Origin: an uncultured Flavobacteriaceae bacterium
GTDB taxonomy: Bacteria > Bacteroidota > Bacteroidia > Flavobacteriales > Flavobacteriaceae
Length of the DNA stretch: 64,000 bases
Direction of reading: 5' to 3'
Assembly: GCA_943787365.1 (NCBI GenBank)
Contig: CALSMD010000001.1
Location: forward strand, 248,001 to 312,000
Positions 30,507-41,061 of the stretch are shown one piece after another. Under the pieces are notes generated by a model. It was not told the DNA's origin, searched no databases, and was given only the letters and a program-made list of their open reading frames with translations. The first letter of the stretch is position 1. Every line of letters begins with the position of its first letter. Position numbers and translations under genes: made by a program.

Positions 30507-33500
30507 ATGACAAAGAAAGCTATTTTTTTAGGAAAAAATAAAGACGTGAATCAGGGTAAAGACATCGATGGAACCTTAGTCAACATTGACAACGAAGTCT
30601 ATTACAAGATTTCGAATAGTGACAAAATGAGACCATTTTTCATGAGCATCGTTAGTGATTCAAATCACTGGATGTTTATTTCTAGTAATGGAAGTCTAAC
30701 CGCTGGAAGAAAAAACTCTGAATTTGCATTATTTCCGTACTACACAGATGATAAAATCACGGAAGCAGCTGAAATCACAGGAAGTAAATCTATTTTCCAA
30801 GTAGTCAAAAATGATGAAGTTCATTTATGGGAACCTTTTTCGGATCGTTTTGCTGGAAAGTACCAAACCACTCGAAATTTATATAAAAACGAGTATGGTA
30901 ATAAAGTGTTATTTGAAGAGATCAACCACGATTTAGAACTCACCTTTCAATACCAATGGAATTCTACAAACACCTTTGGATTTATAAAAAAATCGAAGCT
31001 TATCAATAATTCGACTTCAAACGTTGAAGTCAATATATTAGATGGGATTCAAAATATTTTACCTTACGGAGTTGGGAGCGATTTACAAAACGCAAGTAGT
31101 AATCTAGTCGATGCCTACAAACGAAGTGAGTTAGAAAAAAGTTCAGGTTTAGGGATTTATGCTTTAAGCGCAATTATTGTAGATAAAGCAGAGCCTAGCG
31201 AAGCTCTAAAAGCAAATATTGTTTGGTCTTTAGGGTTAGACACTCCTAAACATTTACTATCGTCATTACAACTTGACAGCTTTAGAAAACAACATGAAAT
31301 CCAAGATGAGACGGATGTCAAAGCTGAAAAAGGTGCATATTTTGTCAATTCTCAAATTGTGTTACCTGCACAAGAAGACAAAGAATGGTTGCTCGTTGCA
31401 GAGGTAAATAAAAACCATTCTGCTATTGCAAAACTCATTAATAAAATAAAAACCAATGATGGTTTATGGGAATTGATAGACCAAAAAATTGAGAAAGGAA
31501 CCACGCGTTTAATCGCTCTTAATGCTGCTTCTGATGGTTTACAGCTTTCGGCAGATAAATTTAGAGACACACGTCATTTCTCAAACACCTTGTTCAATAT
31601 TATGAGAGGTGGGATTTTTGATAATAACTATCAAATTGAAAAATGGGATTTTAAAAATTACCTAGCAAAAGCCAATAAAAAAGTAGCCAGAACGACAGAA
31701 GAAAATGTTGAAAAACTTCCTGAAAAGTTCACGCTTTCTGTCTTACAAGAACTCGCTTACCAAGTAGATGACACCAACTTTAGACGCCTTTGTTTCGAAT
31801 ACATGCCGTTAAAATTTAGCCGTCGTCATGGAGATCCGAGTCGTCCTTGGAATAAATTTTCAATCAATACCAAAAGTGAGATTGATGGTTCAAAAATATT
31901 AGATTACGAAGGAAACTGGCGTGATATTTTCCAAAACTGGGAAGCATTAGCACATTCATATCCTGCTTTTATTGAAAGCATGATCCATAAATTTTTAAAT
32001 GCAACAACCTTTGATGGCTACAATCCATACCGTGTGACAAAAGGCGGATTTGATTGGGAAACCATTGAGCCAGACGATCCTTGGTCGTACATCGGTTATT
32101 GGGGCGATCATCAAGTGATCTATTTACTTAAGTTTTTAGAGTTTATTGAAAGTCACCAACCTGGAAAATTAGCAACTCTTTTTGATAAAGATTTGTTTGT
32201 CTATGCCAATGTTCCTTATAAGATCAAGAGCTACGACGCCTTGCTTGAAAATCCAAAAGATACCATTGAATTTGATGAAGCATTAGATCATAAAATTAGA
32301 GAACAACGCGTAGAACTTGGAGCTGATGGTGCTTTACTTCGCGATGAAAATCGTTTTATTGTAAAAGTCAATTTCATTGAAAAAATACTAGCCACCACTT
32401 TAGCAAAACTTTCAAACTTTATTCCAGAAGGTGGAATTTGGATGAATACGCAACGTCCAGAATGGAACGATGCTAACAATGCTTTGGTTGGTAGTGGAGT
32501 TTCTATGGTCACCTTGTATTATCTACGACGTTTCTTGAAATTCTTCGATACAGTGGTTGTTCAATCGGATTTAGAAACGGTAGAAGTCTCTAAAGAGTTG
32601 ATCACATTCTTTGAAGCCATTTCAACGACTTTTAAAGACAATCAGAATTTACTATCGGGGCGTATCAATGATACTGACCGAAAAGTAATTTTAGATGCCT
32701 TAGGAAACGCAGGAAGCACTTATAGAAATCAAATTTATAATGCCGCTTTTTCAGGAAGAAAAAGTGAACTATCTGTTAAAGATATAAAAGCATTTATTAA
32801 GGTGAGTCTTCAGTATTTAGAGCACTCTATCGAAGTCAATAAACGAGAAGATAACTTATACCATGCGTATAATTTAATGACGGTCAATGATAACAACAGC
32901 GTTTCAATTTCGTATTTAGATGAAATGCTAGAAGGGCAGGTTGCAGTGTTGAGTTCAAAATATTTATCTACCAAACAGTCCTTGTCTGTTTTGGATGCAA
33001 TGAAAAACAGTAAATTGTTCCGACCAGATCAGTACAGTTATTTATTATATCCGTATAAAGAATTAAAAGGATTCATTGAGCGTAACACAATTTCAGCAGC
33101 AGCTGTGTCATCGTCTAAATTATTAGGACAACTCGTAAGCGATAAAAATGTTCAAATTATAGAGAAAGATGTCAATGGTGATTACCATTTCAACGGAAAC
33201 TTTAAAAATGCCAACGACTTAAAAGCGGCTTTAATCGAACTTTCAGGAACTTCTTACGAAGCACTTGCGAAGTCAGAAACACCAAAAATTCTTCACATAT
33301 TTGAAGAAGTATTTAACCACAAGGCCTTTACAGGACGATCAGGCACATTTTATGGCTATGAAGGTTTAGGATCTATTTACTGGCACATGGTGTCGAAATT
33401 GCAATTAGCAGTTTTGGAAACTTGTAATTCAGCCATTGAATCGGAAGCTGATGCAGTGGATGTAGGGAATTTATTAGACCACTATTACGAAATCAATGCA

Positions 33501-33980
33501 GGAATAGGCGTGCACAAATCACCAAAACTATACGGTGCTTTTCCAACCGATGCCTATTCGCATACACCGGCAGGAAAAGGCGCACAACAACCCGGAATGA
33601 CGGGGCAGGTAAAAGAAGATATTTTATCGCGCTTTGGAGAATTGGGAGTGGTGGTTTCAGAAGGGAAACTAGGATTCAATCCACGTTTACTACGAGGAAA
33701 TGAGTTTTTGAAAGAAAGTAACATCTTTCATTACATCGCGATTCCTACTAAAAAAGACAGCATTTTGGTTTCAGAAGGTTCACTTTGTTTTACCTACTGT
33801 CAAGTGCCTATTATATACACCATAGCAGAAGAAGACAGTTTAACGGTTGACTTCAGCAATGGAATCACAAAAACGTTTAACAGCTTAAGCTTAGACACAG
33901 AAATAAGCGAGCACGTATTTAATCGTAATGGTGAAGTCGTTCAACTAAATGTACACATTAAAAAGAGTCGTTTAAAATAA
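30507..33980 (+). CDS. GH94/GH149-type glycoside phosphorylase (probable beta-1,3-glucan phosphorylase)
   Basis: 1157 aa, no signal peptide; KSKLINNSTSNVEVNILDGIQNILPYG; RPEWNDANNALVGSG; HKSPKLYGAFPTDAYSHTPAGKGAQQPGMTGQVKEDIL. Confidence 0.8.
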   Translation: MTKKAIFLGKNKDVNQGKDIDGTLVNIDNEVYYKISNSDKMRPFFMSIVSDSNHWMFISSNGSLTAGRKNSEFALFPYYTDDKITEAAEITGSKSIFQVVKNDEVHLWEPFSDRFAGKYQTTRNLYKNEYGNKVLFEEINHDLELTFQYQWNSTNTFGFIKKSKLINNSTSNVEVNILDGIQNILPYGVGSDLQNASSNLVDAYKRSELEKSSGLGIYALSAIIVDKAEPSEALKANIVWSLGLDTPKHLLSSLQLDSFRKQHEIQDETDVKAEKGAYFVNSQIVLPAQEDKEWLLVAEVNKNHSAIAKLINKIKTNDGLWELIDQKIEKGTTRLIALNAASDGLQLSADKFRDTRHFSNTLFNIMRGGIFDNNYQIEKWDFKNYLAKANKKVARTTEENVEKLPEKFTLSVLQELAYQVDDTNFRRLCFEYMPLKFSRRHGDPSRPWNKFSINTKSEIDGSKILDYEGNWRDIFQNWEALAHSYPAFIESMIHKFLNATTFDGYNPYRVTKGGFDWETIEPDDPWSYIGYWGDHQVIYLLKFLEFIESHQPGKLATLFDKDLFVYANVPYKIKSYDALLENPKDTIEFDEALDHKIREQRVELGADGALLRDENRFIVKVNFIEKILATTLAKLSNFIPEGGIWMNTQRPEWNDANNALVGSGVSMVTLYYLRRFLKFFDTVVVQSDLETVEVSKELITFFEAISTTFKDNQNLLSGRINDTDRKVILDALGNAGSTYRNQIYNAAFSGRKSELSVKDIKAFIKVSLQYLEHSIEVNKREDNLYHAYNLMTVNDNNSVSISYLDEMLEGQVAVLSSKYLSTKQSLSVLDAMKNSKLFRPDQYSYLLYPYKELKGFIERNTISAAAVSSSKLLGQLVSDKNVQIIEKDVNGDYHFNGNFKNANDLKAALIELSGTSYEALAKSETPKILHIFEEVFNHKAFTGRSGTFYGYEGLGSIYWHMVSKLQLAVLETCNSAIESEADAVDVGNLLDHYYEINAGIGVHKSPKLYGAFPTDAYSHTPAGKGAQQPGMTGQVKEDILSRFGELGVVVSEGKLGFNPRLLRGNEFLKESNIFHYIAIPTKKDSILVSEGSLCFTYCQVPIIYTIAEEDSLTVDFSNGITKTFNSLSLDTEISEHVFNRNGEVVQLNVHIKKSRLK

Positions 33981-33995
33981 AATTTGTAAGATATT

Positions 33996-35288
33996 ATGAG
34001 AGCAACAAAGTATATATTAATTTTAATACTCCTTGTTTTTCTTGTAATATCTTGTAAAAACAAGCAATCAAATACGAAAAACCCGAACCAACAAATACAA
34101 AACGAAGTGACAGCTAAAGACATCTTAGGAAATTCAAATTATTTAGCGATCTCTTACGGAGGGTATCGAAAAAAGTCACGCGATTTTCAACCCACAATTG
34201 AAGAGTTGAAAGAAGACATGAGAATTCTTCATGCGATGAATATTAGAATATTACGCACCTATAATGTGCGTTTAGCGCATACGTCAAATATTTTAAAAGC
34301 CATTCGGGAGTTGAAGAATGAGGATGCCAATTTCGAAATGTATATGATGGTTGGTGCTTGGATCGATTGTAAAAATGCTTGGACGGATCAACCGTTGAAT
34401 CACCACGAGGAGAGTGAGTTCAATGCATCTGAAATTGACCGTGCAGTCGCCTTGGCACAAGAATTTCCAGATATTGTAAAAGTCATTGCCGTTGGAAATG
34501 AAGCCATGGTCAAATGGGCCGCATCTTATTTTGTGCAACCCGCTGTGATTTTAAAATGGGTAAACCATTTACAAGATTTAAAGAAAAAAGGAGATTTATC
34601 TAAAGATTTATGGATTACCAGTTCCGATAATTTTGCTTCTTGGGGCGGGGGAGACCCTCAATACCATGTGGAAGATCTCACGAAATTAATTAAGGCGGTA
34701 GATTATTTATCCGTACATACCTATCCGATGCACGATACGCATTACAATCCTATTTTTTGGGGCATTTTTGGAGACGAAACCGAACTGTCTAGTTTGAAAC
34801 GCATTGATACCGCCATGAACCGAGCCAAAACTTATGCCGTTTCACAAAGCGATAGTGTGGCAAGTTATATAAAAAGCTTGGGCATCAACAAACCAATTCA
34901 TATTGGCGAAACAGGTTGGGCTAGTTTTTCTAACGGTTATTATGGGTCTAAAGGCTCCAAAGCAACTGATGAGTACAAGGAGTCTATTTTTTACAACCAT
35001 ATTCGCGAATGGACGAATGAAGCTAATATGTCATGCTTCTATTTTGAAGCCTTTGATGAACCATGGAAAGATGCTCAAAACTCAGGAGGCTCTGAAAATC
35101 ATTTTGGTTTATTCACTGCAGATGGAAAAGCAAAATACGTCCTCTGGGATTTGGTAGATAAAGGCGTTTTTGAAGGATTGACTCGTGGTGGAAATCCCAT
35201 TACCAAAACCTATAATGGAAACAAAGAAGCACTATTCCTTGAGGTTGAATTACCTCCTGTAAAAAAAGAAATTACAAAGAACCATTAA
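33996..35288 (+). CDS. GH17-like beta-1,3-glucan-active lipoprotein
   Basis: LVFLVISCKN lipobox; AISYGGYRKKSRD...RILRTYNV; VIAVGNEAMVKW; PIHIGETGWAS. Confidence 0.8.
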   Translation: MRATKYILILILLVFLVISCKNKQSNTKNPNQQIQNEVTAKDILGNSNYLAISYGGYRKKSRDFQPTIEELKEDMRILHAMNIRILRTYNVRLAHTSNILKAIRELKNEDANFEMYMMVGAWIDCKNAWTDQPLNHHEESEFNASEIDRAVALAQEFPDIVKVIAVGNEAMVKWAASYFVQPAVILKWVNHLQDLKKKGDLSKDLWITSSDNFASWGGGDPQYHVEDLTKLIKAVDYLSVHTYPMHDTHYNPIFWGIFGDETELSSLKRIDTAMNRAKTYAVSQSDSVASYIKSLGINKPIHIGETGWASFSNGYYGSKGSKATDEYKESIFYNHIREWTNEANMSCFYFEAFDEPWKDAQNSGGSENHFGLFTADGKAKYVLWDLVDKGVFEGLTRGGNPITKTYNGNKEALFLEVELPPVKKEITKNH

Positions 35289-35289
35289 T

Positions 35290-36778
35290 ATGAAACGTTT
35301 AAAAACACATCATTTTTTAATTTTATTCGCAATGCTCACAGCGTGTACATCTAAAGAACCTTTGCAAGTAACCGTTTATGAAACGTCTGCTGCGGGTCAT
35401 AAATTAACTGAAGTTTCAGAGTTTAGTACTTCTGAAAACCCTTCTAAAATTCAATTGAACCCAGACAAAACATTCCAAACCATCACTGGTTTTGGGGGCT
35501 CATTTACTGAATCATCTGCGTACTTACTAAATCGTTTGAGTAAAAAAAATAGAACAAAAATACTGGAGGCTTATTTTAGTGAAAAGGGTGCGAACTATTC
35601 ACTGACCCGTACACACATCAGTTCTTGTGATTTTTCATTAAATAACTATACTTATGCGCCAATAGCGGATGATTTTGAGCTAGAACATTTCACTATCAAA
35701 GAAGATCAAGACGATTTAATCCCTATGATAAAAGACGCGATGGCCGTCTCGGAAGATGGATTTAAAATCATCGCCTCTCCATGGACCGCGCCGCCATGGA
35801 TGAAAGACAATAAAAAATATGTTGGTGGTAAATTATTACCAGAATACTACGATACTTTTTCCTTGTTTTTTTCTAAATATTTAGATGCTTACAAAGCCGA
35901 AGGCATTGACATCTGGGGTTTAACACCCGTCAATGAGCCTCATGGAAATGGCAACAACTGGGAGAGTATGCATTTCACCCCAGAAGAGGAGACTGATTTT
36001 GTGCAAAATTACCTAGGCCCAAAATTGGAAGCAGACGGAAAAGGAGCGATCAATATTTTAGGATACGATCAAAACAGAGATGGTTTAAAAGAGTGGGTCG
36101 ATGTGATGTATAAAGATGACGCATCATCTAACTACTACGCTGGAACTGCGATTCATTGGTACGAAAGCACCTATGACTTTTTTCCAAAAGCCTTGCAATA
36201 TGCTCACGAGAAAGCACCCAATAAATACTTAATCGAAACAGAAGGATGTATAGACTCTGAAATCCCTAAATGGCAAGATGACAAATGGTATTGGTCTAAA
36301 GAGGCAACGGACTGGGGATTTGATTGGCGAGAGCAAGAAAAAAAATATTTACACCCAAAATATGCCCCTGTCAACAGATATGCCAGAGATATTATTGGCT
36401 GCTTAAACAACTGGGTAGACGGTTGGGTCGATTGGAATATGGTGATTGGACAGACAGGGTGGGCCAAACTGGTTTAAAAATTGGTGCGTCGCTCCAGTGA
36501 TTGTAGATACCGACAACGATGAAGTCTATTTTACGCCTTTGTATTATACGATGGCACATTTCAGCAAATACATTCGACCCGGCGCCAAAGTAATTGGTCT
36601 GGATCATTCGGATACCGATTTACAAGTTACTGCTGCGCAAAACCCAGATGGGACCATTGCAGTTGTGGTATTCAATGAAGGAACAACATTAAAAACCTTT
36701 GAACTTTCTTTAGGAGAATCTTCAATATTGATAACCATACAACCACAAGCCATACAAACGATTGTATTGACAAACTAA
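35290..36778 (+). CDS. GH30 family beta-glucanase; apparent +1 frameshift at about 36455
   Basis: FQTITGFGGSFTESSAYLLNRLS; SPWTAPPWMKDN; TPVNEPHG; C-terminus continues in the +1 frame (DRQGGPNWFKNWCVAPVIVD...). Confidence 0.88.
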
Positions 36779-36819
36779 CAGACTAACAAACTAACACACA
36801 AACTAAAAACCAACACATC

Positions 36820-39168
36820 ATGTCTAACACTCTTAACAAAGTCCCCTTAGGTCAAAAGATTGCCTTCGGTTTAGGAATGCTTGCCAACCAAATGTTTCCA
36901 GCAGCGCTTGGAATTTTTATGGTCGTACTCGTTCAAAATTTAGGATTTCCAGGTTGGATGTGGGGTGTTATATACTTTTTCCCAAGAATATTTGATTCTT
37001 TTACAGATCCAATAATGGGTTTTATTTCAGATAATACCAAATCCAAATGGGGGAGACGAAGACAATATGTGTTTATTGGCGCAATTGTGATGGGAATTTC
37101 CTTTGCCATTATGTGGCAATTATTCAAAGATAGCGGCGTAGATTATAACTTTGTGTATTTTATGTTTTGGTCCTTTATTTTCTATTTGGGACTCACTATT
37201 TTTAGTGTTCCTTATGTTGCGATGGGATATGAGATGAGTGATAATTTTCACGAACGTACAAGTATCATGGCGGTTGCACAATGGATAGGGCAGTGGGCAT
37301 GGGTTATAGCCCCATGGTTTTGGGTGATTATGTATATTAACGGCGATGATGGATGGTTTGCAACAGCAGAAGAAGCGACACGAACCTTAGCAATTTGGGT
37401 TGGTATTATTTTAATGTTTGTTGCAATGGTTCCTGCTATTTTTATCAAGAGTAAATCGACTTTAGATGAAGATTATGCCGATTTATCTTTGAGTAATATC
37501 AAAGGCAGTTTTAATGAAATCAAGTTAGGGTTTAGAGAAGCTCTAAAAATTAAGCCGTTCCGAAAATTATGTATTTCAACTTTTTTGATTTTTAATGCAT
37601 TCAATACGGTTGCCACCTTTACTTTTTTCGTCATTGTATATCAATTGTTTAATGGAGATGCAGAAGCTGCAAATGCAGGATACTGGCCTTCGTTATTTGG
37701 TTGTTTGGGTGCACTGTCCACAACTTTTATTGTCATTCCGATTGTGACTTGGATGTCTCGTAAATTAGGAAAGAAAAACGCATTTTTATGGTCTCAAGGG
37801 ATTTCTATAATAGGGTACATACTCCTTTGGTTTTTATTGATTCCAGGAAAACCCTATATGTTTATTTTCGCCCTTCCTTTCTTCTCCTTTGGAATTGGAA
37901 GTTTATTTACATTGATGATGTCCATGACTTCAGATGTGATCGATTTAGATGAATTAAATACAGGAAAACGAAGAGAAGGTATTTTTGGCGCTATTTATTG
38001 GTGGATGGTTAAGTTTGGCTTTGCAATCGCTGGAGCTTTGAGTGGTGTCATTCTCTCTGTTATTGGTTTTCAAGAAGGGATTGCCACTACCGAACAAGAA
38101 GGGGCTATCATTGGGTTACGTGTATTCTTTTCTGGGTTTCCAATATTAGGAACTTTAATAGCGATGTGGGTAATGCGTGATTATGATCTTACAGAAGAAA
38201 AAGCGGTAGAGATCAGTGCTAAGCTAGCAAAACGAAAAGAGAAACCAACCTCTTTTTATCAAACAAATAAGTTAGCATCCTTACTCGCTTCAGGAATACA
38301 AATTGATTCGACTTCGGATACTGATTTCACTTCAAAATCGGATGCGGATATTAAAGCCCTGTTTTCAGAAACTTTAAATAAGGGGCTGCACGGGATGTGT
38401 TTTAGCCCGTATTTAGAAGGACAAAACATTGGAGATCAGTTATCGGAATCTCAAATCAGTCAACGTATGGATGTCATTGCACCTTACACTCAATGGGTGC
38501 GTTCATTCTCCTGTACTGAAGGGAACGAGCATACGCCTAAAATTGCCCATGAAAAAAAGTTAAAAACAATGGTGGGTGCATGGATCGGAAGTGATAAAGC
38601 TCAGAACGAAAAAGAGCTCAACACCTTAATCAAACTTGGAAAATCGGGGTTTGTAGATATCGCAGTTGTAGGGAATGAAACCTTGATGCGTGAAGAATTA
38701 ACAGAAGAAGAATTGATTGCATATATAAACCGTGTCAAACGCTCCCTGCCAGGAATTCCTGTGGGTTATGTGGATGCCTATTACCAATTTGTAGAACGTC
38801 CTAAATTGGTAGAAGCCTGTGACGTTGTGTTAGCCAACTGTTACCCGTTTTGGGAAGGCTGTAGTATTGAGCAATCAGCAACGTATTTAAAGCAAATGTA
38901 TGCCGTCACACAACAAGTAGCCAATGGGAAGCCTGTTATTATTACAGAAACAGGCTGGCCAAACCAAGGAGATCACACAAAAGATGCGGAACCTTCAGAA
39001 AACAATGCGATGAAATATTTTATAGATACTGCCAATTGGGCGGGGCAAAATGAAATACCACTATTCTATTTCTCCTCATTTGATGAGTCATGGAAAGTAC
39101 ATCACGAAGGAGATGTTGGAGCACGCTGGGGACTTTGGGACACCAATGAGAATTTAAAATTTCAATAA
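36820..39168 (+). CDS. GPH/MFS-type sugar transporter fused to C-terminal GH17 domain
   Basis: N-term PRIFDSFTDPIMGFISDNTKSKWGRRRQYVF; C-term HGMCFSPYLEG...AVVGNETLMREEL...VIITETGWPNQGD in one uninterrupted frame. Confidence 0.88.
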   Translation: MSNTLNKVPLGQKIAFGLGMLANQMFPAALGIFMVVLVQNLGFPGWMWGVIYFFPRIFDSFTDPIMGFISDNTKSKWGRRRQYVFIGAIVMGISFAIMWQLFKDSGVDYNFVYFMFWSFIFYLGLTIFSVPYVAMGYEMSDNFHERTSIMAVAQWIGQWAWVIAPWFWVIMYINGDDGWFATAEEATRTLAIWVGIILMFVAMVPAIFIKSKSTLDEDYADLSLSNIKGSFNEIKLGFREALKIKPFRKLCISTFLIFNAFNTVATFTFFVIVYQLFNGDAEAANAGYWPSLFGCLGALSTTFIVIPIVTWMSRKLGKKNAFLWSQGISIIGYILLWFLLIPGKPYMFIFALPFFSFGIGSLFTLMMSMTSDVIDLDELNTGKRREGIFGAIYWWMVKFGFAIAGALSGVILSVIGFQEGIATTEQEGAIIGLRVFFSGFPILGTLIAMWVMRDYDLTEEKAVEISAKLAKRKEKPTSFYQTNKLASLLASGIQIDSTSDTDFTSKSDADIKALFSETLNKGLHGMCFSPYLEGQNIGDQLSESQISQRMDVIAPYTQWVRSFSCTEGNEHTPKIAHEKKLKTMVGAWIGSDKAQNEKELNTLIKLGKSGFVDIAVVGNETLMREELTEEELIAYINRVKRSLPGIPVGYVDAYYQFVERPKLVEACDVVLANCYPFWEGCSIEQSATYLKQMYAVTQQVANGKPVIITETGWPNQGDHTKDAEPSENNAMKYFIDTANWAGQNEIPLFYFSSFDESWKVHHEGDVGARWGLWDTNENLKFQ

Positions 39169-39183
39169 TAAAACTACAGGATT

Positions 39184-40093
39184 ATGTCATTTAAAGAAGG
39201 TCAACAATTTTCGCTAAAAGAAATCGATCAACCCTACGAATCTGGAGTTAATTTCACGAAAGCTATCTACAGAAGGTTTAGAAGAATTATGGAAACATAC
39301 CTTAAACAACGGAATGCACGGTTTGTGTTTTAGTATGTATGAAGACGGCCAAGGGCCTGGTAATAAAATTACAGAACAACAGGTTGATAGACGTATGCAA
39401 GTGATCAAGCCTTACACCAAATGGGTGCGCTCATTTTCGTGTATTGAAGGGAATGAGTTCATCCCTCGCATGGCGCATAAACACGGCATTAAAACCTTGG
39501 TTGGTGCTTGGTTGGGTGATGACTTAGAAAAAAACGAAGAAGAACTAGAAGCCTTAATTGCATTGGCAAAAGAAGGCTGTGTAGATATAGCTGCCGTTGG
39601 CAATGAAGTGATGTATAGAGAAGAACTCACAGAAGCACAGTTGTTAGAATACATCCTTAGAGTAAAAGAAGCATTGCCCGGAATTCCAGTAGGCTATGTG
39701 GACGCTTATTATGAGTTTACACAGCGACCAAAAATCGCAAAAGCTTGTGATGTCATTTTAGCCAATTGCTATCCCTATTGGGAAGGCTGTAGCCAAGAAG
39801 ACTCCTTAAATCACATTCAAAAAATGTTTGGCGAAGCAGTTGATGCGGCACAAGGAAAAAAAGTAATAATTACTGAATCTGGCTGGCCGAGTGAAGGCGG
39901 CAGTTTAAGAGGGGCGTTTTCATCTAAAGAAAATGCAATGCGCTATTTTATAAATGTCCAAAAATGGTCTAAAGAAGCCAATATAGATCTGTTTTATTTC
40001 TCCTCCTTTGATGAATCATGGAAAGTGGGTACCGAAGGCGATGTTGGTGCCTATTGGGGTCTGTGGGATAAAAATGAGAAGTTGAAGTTTTAG
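39184..40093 (+). CDS. GH17 glycoside hydrolase, paralog of the fusion's C-terminal domain; apparent frameshift near 39255
   Basis: ORF 39314-40093 (HGLCFSMYEDGQGPGNK...AAVGNEVMYREEL...VIITESGWPSEGG); upstream codons LSTEGLEELWKHTLNNG in the same frame, start codon in another frame. Confidence 0.8.
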
Positions 40094-40094
40094 G
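40002..40094. repeat. Left copy of 93-bp direct repeat flanking the RiPP island (GH17 3' end)
   Basis: cctcctttgatgaatcatggaaagtggg[t]accgaaggcgatgttgg[t]gcctattggggtctgtgggataaaaatgagaagttgaagttttagg. Confidence 0.95.
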
Positions 40095-40124
40095 AACTGT
40101 TACATTTTATGATGCTGGTTTGAA

Positions 40125-41054
40125 TTAATTGCTTGAGATAGATTCAAGTCCCTTCAAAATTAAAAATGCAATAAATGCTTCGTCTCTTAAATGGATTCCT
40201 AATCTATTATTTGTCATATGTATATAACTATCATAAATACTCCAGAATATTTGATTTTTTATACTCAAGTTTGATTCTTTATTTAATTCAAACCATTCTG
40301 GTTTTAAGAGCTTGTTTTTAGAATATGTTTCTTCTATCAGTCTTTTTATGGATGAACAGCTATTTGACCACTCTTTCATCCATGAATCGCTGAATTCTTT
40401 ATCCCAAATGTTTTTTGCAATAAAATCTATAGTTTTTTTTTGACTCTTATACGAATTTGTAAAAAAAGTCTTTACTTTATTTATTTCTCCTACACAAATT
40501 TTATTGTTTTCATCTAGTTTAACAGAATTGGGCAACAACTTTTTTTGTAAAGAGTCGAAATATAAAATTGAATCCTTTTTATTGACAATCAATTTTTTAG
40601 CAAAAATGAGATGCATTTGTATCGCAAAAGAAATGGCATTACTGTAACTCCAATTATTTTTATTATATGAAATATGACTTAAAACTATATTTGAAGAATG
40701 TTGAAAATGTTTTTCTGCTATTTTCATATTGTCATCCCCTCCATATCGTTGTATTTCCTGAACGTAATCATTAAATTTGACAGTGTAGTTTAATTCTTTT
40801 TTTAAACTGTCAAAATAACTTTTTATAGTAATTTTAATGACATCTATTATTTCATCCGTAAATAATTTATTTTTTGGAAATATCCTTAATCTTACATGTG
40901 GTCCATTTTCCCAATAGCGAATGAAGAAATATTCATTACTATAATTACTTTCTTTTAATTTGTCTATTAGTGGTTTGATTAGCTCAATTAAAACCTTTTC
41001 AAAAGAAATATCATGAAAAATGTAACACGAAATCCACTTTGGTTGATTTTTCAT
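40125..41054 (-). CDS. Thiopeptide-type bacteriocin biosynthesis / SpaB_C elimination domain protein
   Basis: WISCYIFHDISFEKVLIELIKPLIDKLKESNYSNEYFFIRYWENGPHVRLRIF. Confidence 0.85.
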   Translation of the reverse strand: MKNQPKWISCYIFHDISFEKVLIELIKPLIDKLKESNYSNEYFFIRYWENGPHVRLRIFPKNKLFTDEIIDVIKITIKSYFDSLKKELNYTVKFNDYVQEIQRYGGDDNMKIAEKHFQHSSNIVLSHISYNKNNWSYSNAISFAIQMHLIFAKKLIVNKKDSILYFDSLQKKLLPNSVKLDENNKICVGEINKVKTFFTNSYKSQKKTIDFIAKNIWDKEFSDSWMKEWSNSCSSIKRLIEETYSKNKLLKPEWFELNKESNLSIKNQIFWSIYDSYIHMTNNRLGIHLRDEAFIAFLILKGLESISSN

Positions 41055-41061
41055 ACAATTT

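Noticed and set aside
36775-36815. actaac-type short tandem repeats between GH30 and the MFS-GH17 gene
   Set aside because: Short, degenerate and AT-rich intergenic sequence; no structural or regulatory support.
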